From Levilinea saccharolytica (GTDB lineage: Bacteria > Chloroflexota > Anaerolineae > Anaerolineales > Anaerolineaceae), in assembly GCF_001306035.1 (NCBI RefSeq), contig NZ_LGCM01000029.1, positions 56,042-120,041 of the forward strand: DNA of 64,000 bases, given 5' to 3'. The position numbers and the translations under genes are program-made. A model generated the notes under the pieces. That model was not told the DNA's origin. It did not search any database and worked only from the letters and a program-made list of their open reading frames with translations. Positions 35,628 through 46,471 of the stretch are shown piece by piece (position 1 is the stretch's first letter; every line of letters begins with the position of its first letter).

Positions 35628-35729
35628 CTAACCGAGAGTAGGCGCACTCCGAGAAGGTACAACAGCACCACCGCCAGAAACGACGGCCGCAGAGCAAATC
35701 ATGAACGTAGGAAGAATGTTGTAAACCAT
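35628..35729 (-). CDS. 33-residue small ORF with own promoter and terminator
   Basis: ATG at 35729 behind AAAGGAGAGG; the peptide begins MVYNILPTFMICSAAVVSGG and ends with the stop at 35628. The middle is hydrophobic (about residues 8-24) and glycine-rich, so it could insert in the membrane. A near-consensus promoter lies upstream (35769-35798) and tandem terminators follow. It is either a real small protein or a leader peptide whose translation controls read-through. No family could be recognised. Confidence 0.5.
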   Translation of the reverse strand: MVYNILPTFMICSAAVVSGGGAVVPSRSAPTLG

Positions 35730-35768
35730 CTCTTGCGCCTCTCCTTTCTTAGAATTTACATCAAGTCC

Positions 35769-35798
35769 AGTTTAGCACGCCGCCCCAACCCGTGTCAA
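35769..35798 (-). promoter_or_regulatory. Promoter of the small ORF/leader region
   Basis: Minus strand TTGACA (35793-35798), 18 bases, TAAACT (35769-35774); predicted start near 35762, about 33 bases before the small ORF. Confidence 0.7.
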
Positions 35799-35864
35799 GA
35801 ACTTAGCGCTTGTCTCACAAAAGACTGGTCAAATGGGTAGGTCGCCCCCTCACCATCTGGCCGT

Positions 35865-36263
35865 CTATGGGCGCCCCTGGCCCGCAGACGGATGGTCGCT
35901 CACCAGATGAAAGTGCAGCTGCCCCACCTCCTGAAACGCCCCGCCGTTGGCAATCAGGCGGTATCCGTCCGCCTCCAGACCCAATTCGCGCACCAGGCGC
36001 TGCACGGTTTCCATCAGCGCGCCCCAAAAGGCCCCCTCCCCCGCCGGAACCGCCGTCAGGCTGGGGTAGGCCCGTTTGGGCACGATCAAAATATGGGTGG
36101 CATAAGACGGCTGCGGGTGCCAAAAAGCCACCAGTTCCTCCGTATCCACCAGACGCTCCACAGGCAGTAAGAAGCTCATCTTCGCGAATACCCATCCAAT
36201 CACCCGCCCCACAGCGGGCCTGCGGGCCAATTGAAATAGCCTTGCCTTCCAATTCAATTGCAT
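35865..36263 (-). CDS. HIT-family protein with altered histidine triad
   Basis: 132 residues. HIT proteins are nucleotide hydrolases or transferases. YATHILIVPKRAYPSLTAV and the terminal motif QEVGQLHFHLVSDHP match the fold. The triad HxHxHxx reads Gln115-Leu-His117-Phe-His119: the nucleophilic middle His and the last His are present, but the first His is Gln. The N-terminus (1-28) is basic and hydrophobic. GGGAG precedes the ATG at 36263. The gene stands alone, head of the minus-strand stretch before the divergent glycosyltransferase. Confidence 0.75.
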   Translation of the reverse strand: MQLNWKARLFQLARRPAVGRVIGWVFAKMSFLLPVERLVDTEELVAFWHPQPSYATHILIVPKRAYPSLTAVPAGEGAFWGALMETVQRLVRELGLEADGYRLIANGGAFQEVGQLHFHLVSDHPSAGQGRP

Positions 36264-36392
36264 GGCAGATCACTCCCTTGCTGCCCCCAGTATAGCCCCC
36301 GCGCCGCCGCACGGCAATGCCTGTTGGCCGCGTTTTCCCCCTGCCGCTCAAATTTCGGTTAAAATGACCCCATTCTGTCCAATGGAGTGTGC

Positions 36393-37940
36393 ATGTTGAC
36401 CTCTCGCAAGCGTGTGTTTTGGGCTTTGCTTCCCCTCATCCTGGCTTACTTTATCCTTTTCATCTTCCCCAACGCACAGGGTGCCGCGGATGAGCACATG
36501 CTCTTCCTCACCTCACCGGACGAAAATATTCAGTACCCCAATCTGCTGCGCATGCTCACCCCCGGCAGCACGCTGATCGAATCCCTCAAGCATTTTTTCA
36601 ACCATCAGCACTACATTTACGGCTACCCCTTCTATTTCTTCAACGCCCTGGCTGCCCTGCCCCTCAAAATCTTCTACGGCGCCGATCTGGCCGCCCACAC
36701 CCAAACCCTGATCCTCTTTCTCCGTCAGGGCATCTCCGTTTTGCCCATGCTGGCCGCCCTGCTGATCTTCACCGCCCTGCAAACCGGCCTGCGCTCTTTC
36801 TGGCGCACGGCTGTGCTTTTTCTCTTCCTGGCTTTTGTCCCCGGCGTATTTCGTCAGAATATCCAATGGTGGCATCCCGACGCGCTGACTGTACTGGCCG
36901 TGGCGTTGACCTTTTACTTTCTGGACCGCGACCAGCTGCGCTTTGGGCGCAATTTCTATTTTGCCGCGGCAGCCTGCGGTCTGGCCGCCGGAATCAAGCT
37001 AATCGGTTTTTTCTTCTTCCTGGCCGTCGCCTGGTACCTGCTCACCGGCCTGCGCCGCCGCTGCCTCACCTGGCCCCAGGCGCTGAAAGCCGGTGCGCTC
37101 TTCATCCTGATCCTCTTTGCGGTCTTCATCCTTTCCAACCCCCTGCTGCTCATCCCCCAAACCCGCGCTGCCATCCTTCAGGTTCACCAGGATCATAACT
37201 TCTCCTTCACCCACGGCTGGGAAAATCAGGACGCCTACGCCAAAGGGCCGCTCTCCTGGCTGCCCGTGCTGGAACGCTGGTACGGCAGCGCTTACTTCCT
37301 GGCCTTTGCCCTGCTCTCTCTGCTGATGGCCGCCCTGGCTGGGCCGCGCCGCCTGCACAACCAGCTCATCCTGGCCTGGGCGCTGCCCTACACCGCCTAC
37401 CTCGGTTGGGTCATCGCCGTGCGCCCCGATCATTACTGGCTGCCGGTGTTGATCCCGGTGTTTTCCGCGCTGCTGGCCCTCACCGAGCTGCCCTCACCCG
37501 CCCGCCCCAGCGGTGAGGACGCCCCTGCCCCCAGCGTGGCCTTCCCGCGTGCGGCTCCCATCCTGCTGGTGGGCTTCCTGCTCGCGGCCCAATTCATCGC
37601 CAACCTGCAAACCGATGCGCACCTGTACCGCCGCAGTCTGGATCTGGAACCCCTGCTGCGCGCCTGCGACACCACCCCGATCGCCCTTAACGCTGGCGAA
37701 ACATTCGAACCGGAGGAAGGCCGCTGGTATGTGGTGCAGCAGATCCAGGCAGAGCCCGCGGCCCAGCGTTTCTCGGTACTCTCGCCCGGCCAGCCTCTGC
37801 CCGCCGACAGCCAGCAGGCCTGGGGCTGCTCTTCTGCCGAAAAAGCCCACCTGCGGGCCGCCTACGCCGCCGAAGACCAAAAACATTCTTTCCCCAATCA
37901 GCAAGTTTTCGGCCCAGATGGGATTGAGATTCTTCGCTAA
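36393..37940 (+). CDS. Polytopic membrane glycosyltransferase-like protein (GT39/PMT type)
   Basis: 515 residues with about ten hydrophobic segments through residue 410 and a soluble C-terminus. The first external loop has the Asp/Glu pair expected of dolichyl- or polyprenyl-phosphate-sugar glycosyltransferases (AADEHMLF, SPDENIQYPN), and VRPDHYWLPVLIPVF is the last membrane helix. A membrane-bound transfer of sugar to an external acceptor is inferred; the substrate is unknown. GGAG lies 5 bases before the ATG at 36393. rsmG follows by 18 bases. Confidence 0.65.
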   Translation: MLTSRKRVFWALLPLILAYFILFIFPNAQGAADEHMLFLTSPDENIQYPNLLRMLTPGSTLIESLKHFFNHQHYIYGYPFYFFNALAALPLKIFYGADLAAHTQTLILFLRQGISVLPMLAALLIFTALQTGLRSFWRTAVLFLFLAFVPGVFRQNIQWWHPDALTVLAVALTFYFLDRDQLRFGRNFYFAAAACGLAAGIKLIGFFFFLAVAWYLLTGLRRRCLTWPQALKAGALFILILFAVFILSNPLLLIPQTRAAILQVHQDHNFSFTHGWENQDAYAKGPLSWLPVLERWYGSAYFLAFALLSLLMAALAGPRRLHNQLILAWALPYTAYLGWVIAVRPDHYWLPVLIPVFSALLALTELPSPARPSGEDAPAPSVAFPRAAPILLVGFLLAAQFIANLQTDAHLYRRSLDLEPLLRACDTTPIALNAGETFEPEEGRWYVVQQIQAEPAAQRFSVLSPGQPLPADSQQAWGCSSAEKAHLRAAYAAEDQKHSFPNQQVFGPDGIEILR

Positions 37941-37950
37941 AGGTTATAAT
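37924..37950 (+). promoter_or_regulatory. Promoter of rsmG, giving a nearly leaderless mRNA
   Basis: TTGAGA (37924-37929), 15 bases, TATAAT (37945-37950). Only 8 bases separate the -10 from the ATG, so transcription should begin one or two bases before the start codon. There is no Shine-Dalgarno. Confidence 0.55.
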
Positions 37951-37958
37951 CAAGCTGT

Positions 37959-38672
37959 ATGGAAAAACTGCGCCAGGACGTCAAAAATCTGCTGGGGATC
38001 ACCCTCACCGCCCGTCAAATCGCCGCGTTTGAGACCTACGAACGTGAACTGCTGGCGTGGAACAGCCGTTTCAACCTGACCGCCATCCGCGAATCGGAAG
38101 GCGTGCGCAGCAAGCACTTTTTAGACTCACTCTCCTGCCTGCTGGTGCTGCGCGACGCCCCGCCCAACCGCCTGATTGACATCGGCACCGGCGCCGGTTT
38201 CCCCGGCCTGCCCCTCAAGATTCTGCTGCCCAACCTCAGCCTGACCCTGGTGGAATCAGTAGGCAAAAAGACCGAATTTTGCCGCCACATGGTGACCACC
38301 CTGGGGCTGGATAAGGTCGAAGTGCTGCAATCCCGCGCCGAAGAGCTGGGCCAATCGCCCCAGCACCGCGAGCAGTACGATTGGGCCGTGGCCCGCGCCG
38401 TGGCGCACATGCCCACCCTGGTGGAATATCTCATCCCCCTGGTGCGCATCGGCGGGGCTGTGCTCATGCAGAAAGGCGAAAACGGCCCGGCCGAAGCCCA
38501 CGCCGCCGAACGCCCAGCCCACATCCTGGGCGGGCGCCTGCGCCAGCTGCATCATCTGACTCTGCCGGGCATCACCGAAGATCGCTATCTGATTGTGGTG
38601 GATAAAGTCGCCGCCACCCCACCCCAGTACCCCCGCCGGGTGGGCATCCCTTCCAAAACCCCCCTCAAATAA
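37959..38672 (+). CDS. rsmG: 16S rRNA (guanine(527)-N7)-methyltransferase
   Basis: 237 residues. RsmG methylates G527 in the 530 loop; loss gives low-level streptomycin resistance in other bacteria. The SAM-binding motif IDIGTGAGFPGLPLKI is at about residue 73, LLAWNSRFNLTAIRE near residue 30, and VARAVAHMPTLVEY is family-specific. The gene converges with recF with a single base between stops. Both are genes often found near replication origins. Confidence 0.95.
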   Translation: MEKLRQDVKNLLGITLTARQIAAFETYERELLAWNSRFNLTAIRESEGVRSKHFLDSLSCLLVLRDAPPNRLIDIGTGAGFPGLPLKILLPNLSLTLVESVGKKTEFCRHMVTTLGLDKVEVLQSRAEELGQSPQHREQYDWAVARAVAHMPTLVEYLIPLVRIGGAVLMQKGENGPAEAHAAERPAHILGGRLRQLHHLTLPGITEDRYLIVVDKVAATPPQYPRRVGIPSKTPLK

Positions 38673-38673
38673 C

Positions 38674-39876
38674 CTACCCCTCGCTGCTCACCACCCCCTG
38701 CCGCACCCGCCACACAGATGCGTTTTGAATAAAAGCCGGATCGAACAAGTTTAAATCCGTGGTGGTCATTAAAGACTGCTCGCCCTCGCCCAGCGCCTCC
38801 AGCAAGTCGGCTCTGCGCTGCATATCCAATTCAGCCAAAATTTCGTCCAGCAGCAGCACCGGCCACTCGCCGGTCTTCTCCTTCAGCCAGGCCACCTCGG
38901 CCAGCTTAAGGGACAGCAGCAGGGTGCGCACCTGCCCGCGCGAGCCAAAGCTGCCCAAATCAACCCCGTTGCTCACAAAGCGCACCTCATCGCGGTGCGG
39001 GCCAACGGTGGTCACCCCGCGGGCGATCTCTTCACCGCGCACGGCGGCCAATTTTTCCTGAAAGCCGCGGCGCAAGTCCTCACGGCTAAAGCGGCTGCGG
39101 TCGGCGCTGGTCATCAGCGGCAGGCTGTACTGCCCCGCGGGCGGCTCCAACGGGTCGTAGGCGGGCTGGTAAAAAATGCGCAGCACCTCCTGCTGGCGGG
39201 TCAGGCGTCCGTGAAACTGCGCCGCCAGGCGCTCGATCTCAGAAATGGCCGTGTTGCGGGCGTAAATCAAGGTCGCCCCGCGCTCCACCAGCAGCCCATC
39301 CCAATAGTCCAATTGGCTGTTGTCGCCTCCGCGCTCGCCCAACTGCTTCAGCAGCGCGTTGCGCTGGGTCAGCACCTGTTGGTATTCGCTCAACGCCTGG
39401 GCATAGCCGGGGTGAGCCTGCGAAAGCAGCAGATTCAGATAACGCCGCCGATCTTCGGGGCTGCCGTCTGCCACGCGCGTCATCTGCGGCAGGAAGATGA
39501 CCGCGTTGAAGAAGCCCACCGCCTCCTGTGCGGTGCGTTTGATCCCGTCCACCAGAATCTCCCGCCGCAGACGCGCGCTTCCGTTGCTGTTTTCCAGAAT
39601 CAGCCGCACTTCCAAACGGTGGCCGCGCCCCCCACGCTGAAATTCTGCCGTGATGCGCCCCACCGCCAGGGCCTCCTGCGCCGCCAAAAAATGGATCAAC
39701 TGCCGGTCGCTTTGCGCGTGCAGCGAGGTGAAGGTGGCCAGATAGTACACCGCCTCCAGCAGGCTGGTTTTGCCCTGGGCATTATCCCCCACTAACAAAA
39801 GAATCCGCCGGGGCACTTCCATGTCCAGGCGGGCAAAAGCTCGAAAATCGGTCAACGATAAGCGCGTCAGATACAT
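38674..39876 (-). CDS. recF: DNA replication and repair protein RecF
   Basis: 400 residues. SMC-like ATPase that loads RecA at gaps with RecOR. Walker A GDNAQGKT (30-37), signature GSRGQVRTLLLSLKLAE and Walker B WPVLLLDEILAELD are present. The coiled-coil arm is short as in other RecF. def starts one base upstream, so they form a pair. dnaA, dnaN and gyrB are not near. Confidence 0.95.
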   Translation of the reverse strand: MYLTRLSLTDFRAFARLDMEVPRRILLLVGDNAQGKTSLLEAVYYLATFTSLHAQSDRQLIHFLAAQEALAVGRITAEFQRGGRGHRLEVRLILENSNGSARLRREILVDGIKRTAQEAVGFFNAVIFLPQMTRVADGSPEDRRRYLNLLLSQAHPGYAQALSEYQQVLTQRNALLKQLGERGGDNSQLDYWDGLLVERGATLIYARNTAISEIERLAAQFHGRLTRQQEVLRIFYQPAYDPLEPPAGQYSLPLMTSADRSRFSREDLRRGFQEKLAAVRGEEIARGVTTVGPHRDEVRFVSNGVDLGSFGSRGQVRTLLLSLKLAEVAWLKEKTGEWPVLLLDEILAELDMQRRADLLEALGEGEQSLMTTTDLNLFDPAFIQNASVWRVRQGVVSSEG

Positions 39877-39877
39877 T

Positions 39878-40390
39878 TCAATCTACGTACTTCGCTTCCT
39901 CTTCTTTGCTCGGCTCCCAAACGCGCGTCGCCAGGTCGGTGAAGAGCACCCCTTCCAGGTGGTCAATTTCATGTTGGAAAATACGCGCCAGCCAGCCGTC
40001 GGCTTTGATCTTCACCGGTTTACCCAGGCGGTTCATGCCCTTGATCACGATCTTATGATAGCGTTCCACCTCGCCCACCAGGCGCGGCACCGAAAGGCAG
40101 CCCTCAATCCCCAAGACCTTGTCGTCTTCCGACACCTGCACGATCTCCGGGTTAGCCATCACATACAGCTTCTTGGGGGCGTCGTCGTCCTCGTCGTCCC
40201 CATATTCCACCACCACCAGGCGCATGGGCACGCCCACCTGCGGCGCAGCCAGCCCCACCCCCGGCGCAACGCGCATGGTTTCGACCATGTCCATCACCAG
40301 GGTTTGAAAGTCTTTGCCAAAATCGGTCACCTTGTGCGCTTTGCGGCGCAGCACGGCATCCGGAATCGTCACGATCGGTCGAATTGTCAT
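39878..40390 (-). CDS. def: Peptide deformylase
   Basis: 170 residues. Removes the formyl group from nascent chains. Motif 1 GVGLAAPQ (44-51), motif 2 EGCLS (Cys98), motif 3 QHEIDHLEG (His140, Glu141, His144) give the metal site. A short acidic insertion (GDDEDDDAPKK, 64-74) lies in the loop after strand 3. It is coupled to recF and stands apart from fmt/map. Confidence 0.96.
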   Translation of the reverse strand: MTIRPIVTIPDAVLRRKAHKVTDFGKDFQTLVMDMVETMRVAPGVGLAAPQVGVPMRLVVVEYGDDEDDDAPKKLYVMANPEIVQVSEDDKVLGIEGCLSVPRLVGEVERYHKIVIKGMNRLGKPVKIKADGWLARIFQHEIDHLEGVLFTDLATRVWEPSKEEEAKYVD

Positions 40391-40442
40391 CTCAGCACCT
40401 TGCCCATCCTATCCTCTAAAATTGTTCGCCCCTGATTTTACC

Positions 40443-42095
40443 TCAATTTTGCCGCGGCGGTTGGCGCAGGTTGCGGTCTTCTTCCGCCACGCGGTGGTAA
40501 ATCTGAAAGAGGTCCAGCGTGCGCTGCAATTCTTTCTCTTCCGCACTGCGCTTGTCTTTGTAGTCTCGCTCGGCAATGCGCCGGAACAGCTCCTGCTGCA
40601 CGTCCGCCGGGTTGAATACATAATCAAAGGTCAAATTGGCGTCGCCTACACGAATATAAACCGTGCCGTAATTCAACAGCAGACCCAACAGACCAATGCG
40701 CTTAAACTCAATGCTCTGGATGTTGCGCAGCGGGGCTGCCTGGCGCTCCTCGCGCCCCAGCGGCTTCTTATACACATCCAGCACCTGATCATCGCTGATC
40801 ACGTAATAATCGTTGCGCCAGTCGGTGTACTGGTACAGCCACCACAGGCCCACCACCAGCGAACCCAGCAGGGTCAGCGCAAACATGGCCCCCACGGAAA
40901 GGATGGCAAACACCCCCGCCGCGCGCAGGAAAAAGACCACCCACACGGCCAGAAAGATCAGGGTGGGGAAGAAGATGTGGCGCAGCAAGAAAAACCAATG
41001 CGTGCGGTAAGTGATGGTGCTGCCGCTTTCAAAGCGCATGCGGAACAGGTTGGCGAACAGCCTTTGCAGCTCTCCGGGCTCCACCTGGGCCGTCACCGGC
41101 TGGTTCACCGCTGCCGCCGCCCCCGCGCGGTTCATCCCCAACCGCTCACGCAGCATTTTGGCAATGGCCGCCTTCTCCATCGCCGTGCGGTTCACCCGCG
41201 CCCGCGCCCATTCCCCTTCGATCAGCGCCACCACCTGCTGGGGGTTAGCCAGCTTGGGCAGCACAATCACGCCTGCATAGGTGCGCACGATCACGTCCCC
41301 ATATTTCAGCCAGCGTCCCCATTGATCCGTGCTGGTCGTGACAGAAAGCACCGCGTTCAGGGGGGCTTCCTGCCGGCTGTCATACAGCAGCACCACCCGT
41401 TCCTGGTTGATCACCCGCTGACTGGTCACCACCGAATAGTCGTTGGCCCAGTCCACATAATTCCACAGCCCCCAACCCGCAATCGCCAGCACATCCGCCA
41501 GCAGCACCACCCAGGCGGTGGCCATCCCGTTGGTCAGCACCAAAAACGTCAGCGCCAGCGGCAAGGTGAACACGGCCAGCAGCGCCACGGGGGCCATGCG
41601 CAGCGCCAAAAATAGGATCTGCTTGCGCGCCATGAAATAGATGGCCTCATCCGGCTTGCGCCAGTCAAACGGAACCTCCAGCGACAGATGGTAGCTGTCG
41701 TAGAGCATCTCCAGCCCGTCCACCAGCTCCGGCATGTCCTCCAAAATGGCCTGCATATCGTCGCGGAACAGGCGCATCACCAGCACCTGCCCATCTGCCA
41801 CTGCCGAAGACTGCCAGCTGGCTTCGTTGCCCAGCATCTCGTAGCCGAACAAATCCCCAGGGACAAAGCGAGAAATTACCGTTTCGGCCTCGCCCTCGCC
41901 CACCGAGCAGGTCACCGCCCCGCTGTACACAAAATAAAGATGGCGAGCGTCATTTCCGGCCTGGAAAATCAGCTCACCATCCTCAAAAGTCTGTTCCTCC
42001 ATGCGCTCAGCAATCGCCAGCAGCCTGGCATCATCCAATTTCCGAAATGGATAATGGGTTTTCAGAAGCCCGGCGATCTCTTCAAGCGGTGGCAT
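40443..42095 (-). CDS. Membrane protein: cyclic-nucleotide-binding domain plus two bacterial PH-like domains
   Basis: 550 residues. Residues 1-130 are a CNB/Crp-type sensor (FEDGELIFQAGNDARHLYFV, FVPGDLFGYEML) without the clear RxA phosphate cassette of cAMP binders. Then the unit of two membrane helices plus a YdbS/bPH2 domain occurs twice: helices about 160-205 with DWANDYSVVTSQRVINQERV, and helices about 375-425 with DWRNDYYVISDDQVLDVYKK. A charged C-terminal helix ends the protein. It is probably membrane-bound with the sensor domain inside the cell. Function unknown. Confidence 0.75.
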   Translation of the reverse strand: MPPLEEIAGLLKTHYPFRKLDDARLLAIAERMEEQTFEDGELIFQAGNDARHLYFVYSGAVTCSVGEGEAETVISRFVPGDLFGYEMLGNEASWQSSAVADGQVLVMRLFRDDMQAILEDMPELVDGLEMLYDSYHLSLEVPFDWRKPDEAIYFMARKQILFLALRMAPVALLAVFTLPLALTFLVLTNGMATAWVVLLADVLAIAGWGLWNYVDWANDYSVVTSQRVINQERVVLLYDSRQEAPLNAVLSVTTSTDQWGRWLKYGDVIVRTYAGVIVLPKLANPQQVVALIEGEWARARVNRTAMEKAAIAKMLRERLGMNRAGAAAAVNQPVTAQVEPGELQRLFANLFRMRFESGSTITYRTHWFFLLRHIFFPTLIFLAVWVVFFLRAAGVFAILSVGAMFALTLLGSLVVGLWWLYQYTDWRNDYYVISDDQVLDVYKKPLGREERQAAPLRNIQSIEFKRIGLLGLLLNYGTVYIRVGDANLTFDYVFNPADVQQELFRRIAERDYKDKRSAEEKELQRTLDLFQIYHRVAEEDRNLRQPPRQN

Positions 42096-42113
42096 ACCTT
42101 AAGTATATCCGAT

Positions 42114-42608
42114 TTAGGGCCAATCGAACTCGCCAATGGGCTTCCCGTTGACGGACACGCTGTACTTGCCGCCCGGCTGATCCTGCATATCCACAGCTTC
42201 GTTCAGCACAAAAGGCGACAGCACCTGGGTGCAGATCATCTCCGGATTCACCAGGGTATAAACCTCCACCTGAATCCGTCCGCGGCTGTCGGGCGGGTTG
42301 ATCACCATCTTGGGAAAGTGACACGGGGTAGGGGCATTGCCTTTGACCAGCACGTGAATCTGCGGCGGGTCCGATTCCAGAATCAGCACCTCAGCTGAAT
42401 CCACAAAGGCGGTTTCTTTGTCCATACCTTCCTCTGAAATCGGCGGCTGCGGGCGGGGAACGCTGGTTTCATTCGTCACCGGCGTATCTGGCCCGCTTTC
42501 CGTCCCTCGCGGCAAGGGGCTTGGCTTCGGCGGCATTTGTGCCGCGCCGTCCACACAGCCGGCCAGCAGACCGGCGAAAAGGATCAGGGCAAGCATCATC
42601 TTTTTCAT
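42114..42608 (-). CDS. Lipoprotein of unknown function
   Basis: 164 residues. Type II signal peptide with lipobox LLAGC (Cys18), a Pro/Thr-rich linker to about residue 60, then a compact domain (STAEVLILESDPPQIHV-like start, MICTQVLSPFVLNEAVDM, KYSVSVNGKPIGEFDW at the end) that looks beta-rich. It is translocated and lipid-anchored on the outer face. It lies between clpC and the CNB/bPH gene but is separated from clpC by a terminator. No family recognised. Confidence 0.7.
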   Translation of the reverse strand: MKKMMLALILFAGLLAGCVDGAAQMPPKPSPLPRGTESGPDTPVTNETSVPRPQPPISEEGMDKETAFVDSAEVLILESDPPQIHVLVKGNAPTPCHFPKMVINPPDSRGRIQVEVYTLVNPEMICTQVLSPFVLNEAVDMQDQPGGKYSVSVNGKPIGEFDWP

Positions 42609-42666
42609 GGTTTCACCTCTCCGTATAGAGACGCTCCAGCTCCCTCACAGGTTCCCAGGGGCGAAA

Positions 42667-42702
42667 AAACCTGGCTGCCCCTCAACAGAAACAGCCAGGT
42701 TT
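42667..42702 (-). terminator. Intrinsic terminator of clpC
   Basis: An 11-bp perfect stem (42667-42677 with 42692-42702), followed by TTTTTTCGCC on the minus strand. Confidence 0.85.
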
Positions 42703-42726
42703 AATGACCTTTGCCGCGCTCAGCCC

Positions 42727-45186
<2,460 letters not shown>

Positions 45187-45202
45187 CGTTCACGTCCTTT
45201 TC

Positions 45203-45222
45203 ATTGGCTTACAGGAGCCAAT
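45203..45222 (-). promoter_or_regulatory. Inverted repeat at the clpC transcription start
   Basis: ATTGGCT (45203-45209) and AGCCAAT (45216-45222) flank 6 bases. It directly follows the predicted start of transcription (near 45223). It could be an operator or a 5' hairpin; it is not a CIRCE element (TTAGCACTC...). Confidence 0.5.
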
Positions 45223-45229
45223 TGCAGGC

Positions 45230-45235
45230 ATTATA
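45230..45235 (-). promoter_or_regulatory. -10 element of clpC
   Basis: Perfect TATAAT on the minus strand 43 bases before the clpC start. No good -35 lies 16-18 bases upstream (ATGGAG), so an activator or another sigma factor may help. Confidence 0.5.
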
Positions 45236-45435
45236 GCATCTGGCGGGTTAATACTCCATGATTACTGTATCAGAACCTTATAAGAATCGCGTAGAAATGC
45301 CCGCGGTGAATCCTCCAACCCTGTCTAGATAGTAGCCAACCGACCGGCCGCTGTCAAACCGGCCCCTTTCTGAAAACTCTAATCTTGTCCGTGCAGTTTT
45401 CGCGCCAGCAAGCTTGAATCAAGTAAAATTAGCCT

Positions 45436-46446
45436 ATGAGCGTCCTGACTTCCGTGCATTCCGGCACGCTGCGCCCTCTGGATCCGCGCCGCGATTTGCT
45501 GCCGGTTTCCGATCTGATTGAAACCTGCTTCTTCTCCACCATGGACGAAGAGGGCCGCGAATACCTCACCCACATCCGCCGCGCCGGGCACGATTCGCAT
45601 TACGTCCAATGGCTCTCCGGCTCCGGTGAACGCGTCGCCTACCCCCTGCACGGCTACGTGTGGGTGCAGGATAACCGTGTGGTCGGCAACGTGACCCTCA
45701 TCCCCCACCAACGCGACGGACAGTGGATCTATCTCATCGCCAATGTGGCCGTCCATCCCGATTACCGCCGCCTGGGCATCGGCCGCGCCCTCACCCAGCG
45801 CGGCATCCAGCACGCCCGCGATCACCGCGTCAGCGCGCTGTGGCTGCAAGTGCGCGATGACAACCCATCTGCCGAGGAGCTTTACCGTTCGCTGGGTTTC
45901 GAAACCCAGGCCGTCCGTTCCAACTGGCGGCTGCCCTCCTATTCAACCCCGCCGACCGCCCCTGCCTCCCCCGTGCTCATCACCCCCAGCCGCAACAGCG
46001 ATTGGCCAGAGCAGCTGCGCTTCTTCAATCACACCTACCCTGCCGACATCCGCTGGAATTTACCCCTGGTGCCCGAACGCTTCCGCCCGGGCATGTTGGC
46101 CTCACTTTCGCGCTGGATGAACGGCGAGGTCATTCACCAGTGGGCGGCCCGGCTGGAGAACCGCTATCTGGGCGCAGCCACTTTGGACGGCTCTGGACAC
46201 AAGCTGGATTTCCTGTGGCTGGCCTTGGACCCCGAAAGCGAAGAACAGGCCGCCCCCTCGCTGCTGGCGGCGGTGCTGCACCGGCGCGGCGGTCACCGCG
46301 GCATTTTGCTGAACTATCCCGCCCAGCGCCTCGACGCCGCCTTTCAGCAGGCGGGTTTTGCCCTTCAAAACACGCTCACCTGGATGAAGCTGCCGCAAAA
46401 CGTCTTGTATCCTACTTCCGCAACTTTTTCCCTCAATCGTACGTAG
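45436..46446 (+). CDS. GNAT acetyltransferase with a second GNAT-like domain
   Basis: 336 residues. Domain 1 (about 10-170) has ANVAVHPDYRRLGIGRALTQ with the acetyl-CoA loop RRLGIG and ends DDNPSAEELYRSLGFE. Domain 2 (175-330) keeps the general GNAT order but lacks the loop and ends with QQAGFALQNTLTWMKL, so it is probably non-catalytic. TAAAAT (45424-45429) ends six bases before the ATG, and there is no Shine-Dalgarno, which points to a leaderless mRNA. The acceptor is unknown. Confidence 0.75.
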   Translation: MSVLTSVHSGTLRPLDPRRDLLPVSDLIETCFFSTMDEEGREYLTHIRRAGHDSHYVQWLSGSGERVAYPLHGYVWVQDNRVVGNVTLIPHQRDGQWIYLIANVAVHPDYRRLGIGRALTQRGIQHARDHRVSALWLQVRDDNPSAEELYRSLGFETQAVRSNWRLPSYSTPPTAPASPVLITPSRNSDWPEQLRFFNHTYPADIRWNLPLVPERFRPGMLASLSRWMNGEVIHQWAARLENRYLGAATLDGSGHKLDFLWLALDPESEEQAAPSLLAAVLHRRGGHRGILLNYPAQRLDAAFQQAGFALQNTLTWMKLPQNVLYPTSATFSLNRT

Positions 46447-46471
46447 ATAGATACAGATGAGAGGAGATCAC

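Noticed and set aside
45230..45300. CIRCE or CtsR operator before clpC
   Set aside because: The repeat found (ATTGGCT-N6-AGCCAAT) differs from CIRCE and from the CtsR heptad repeat.
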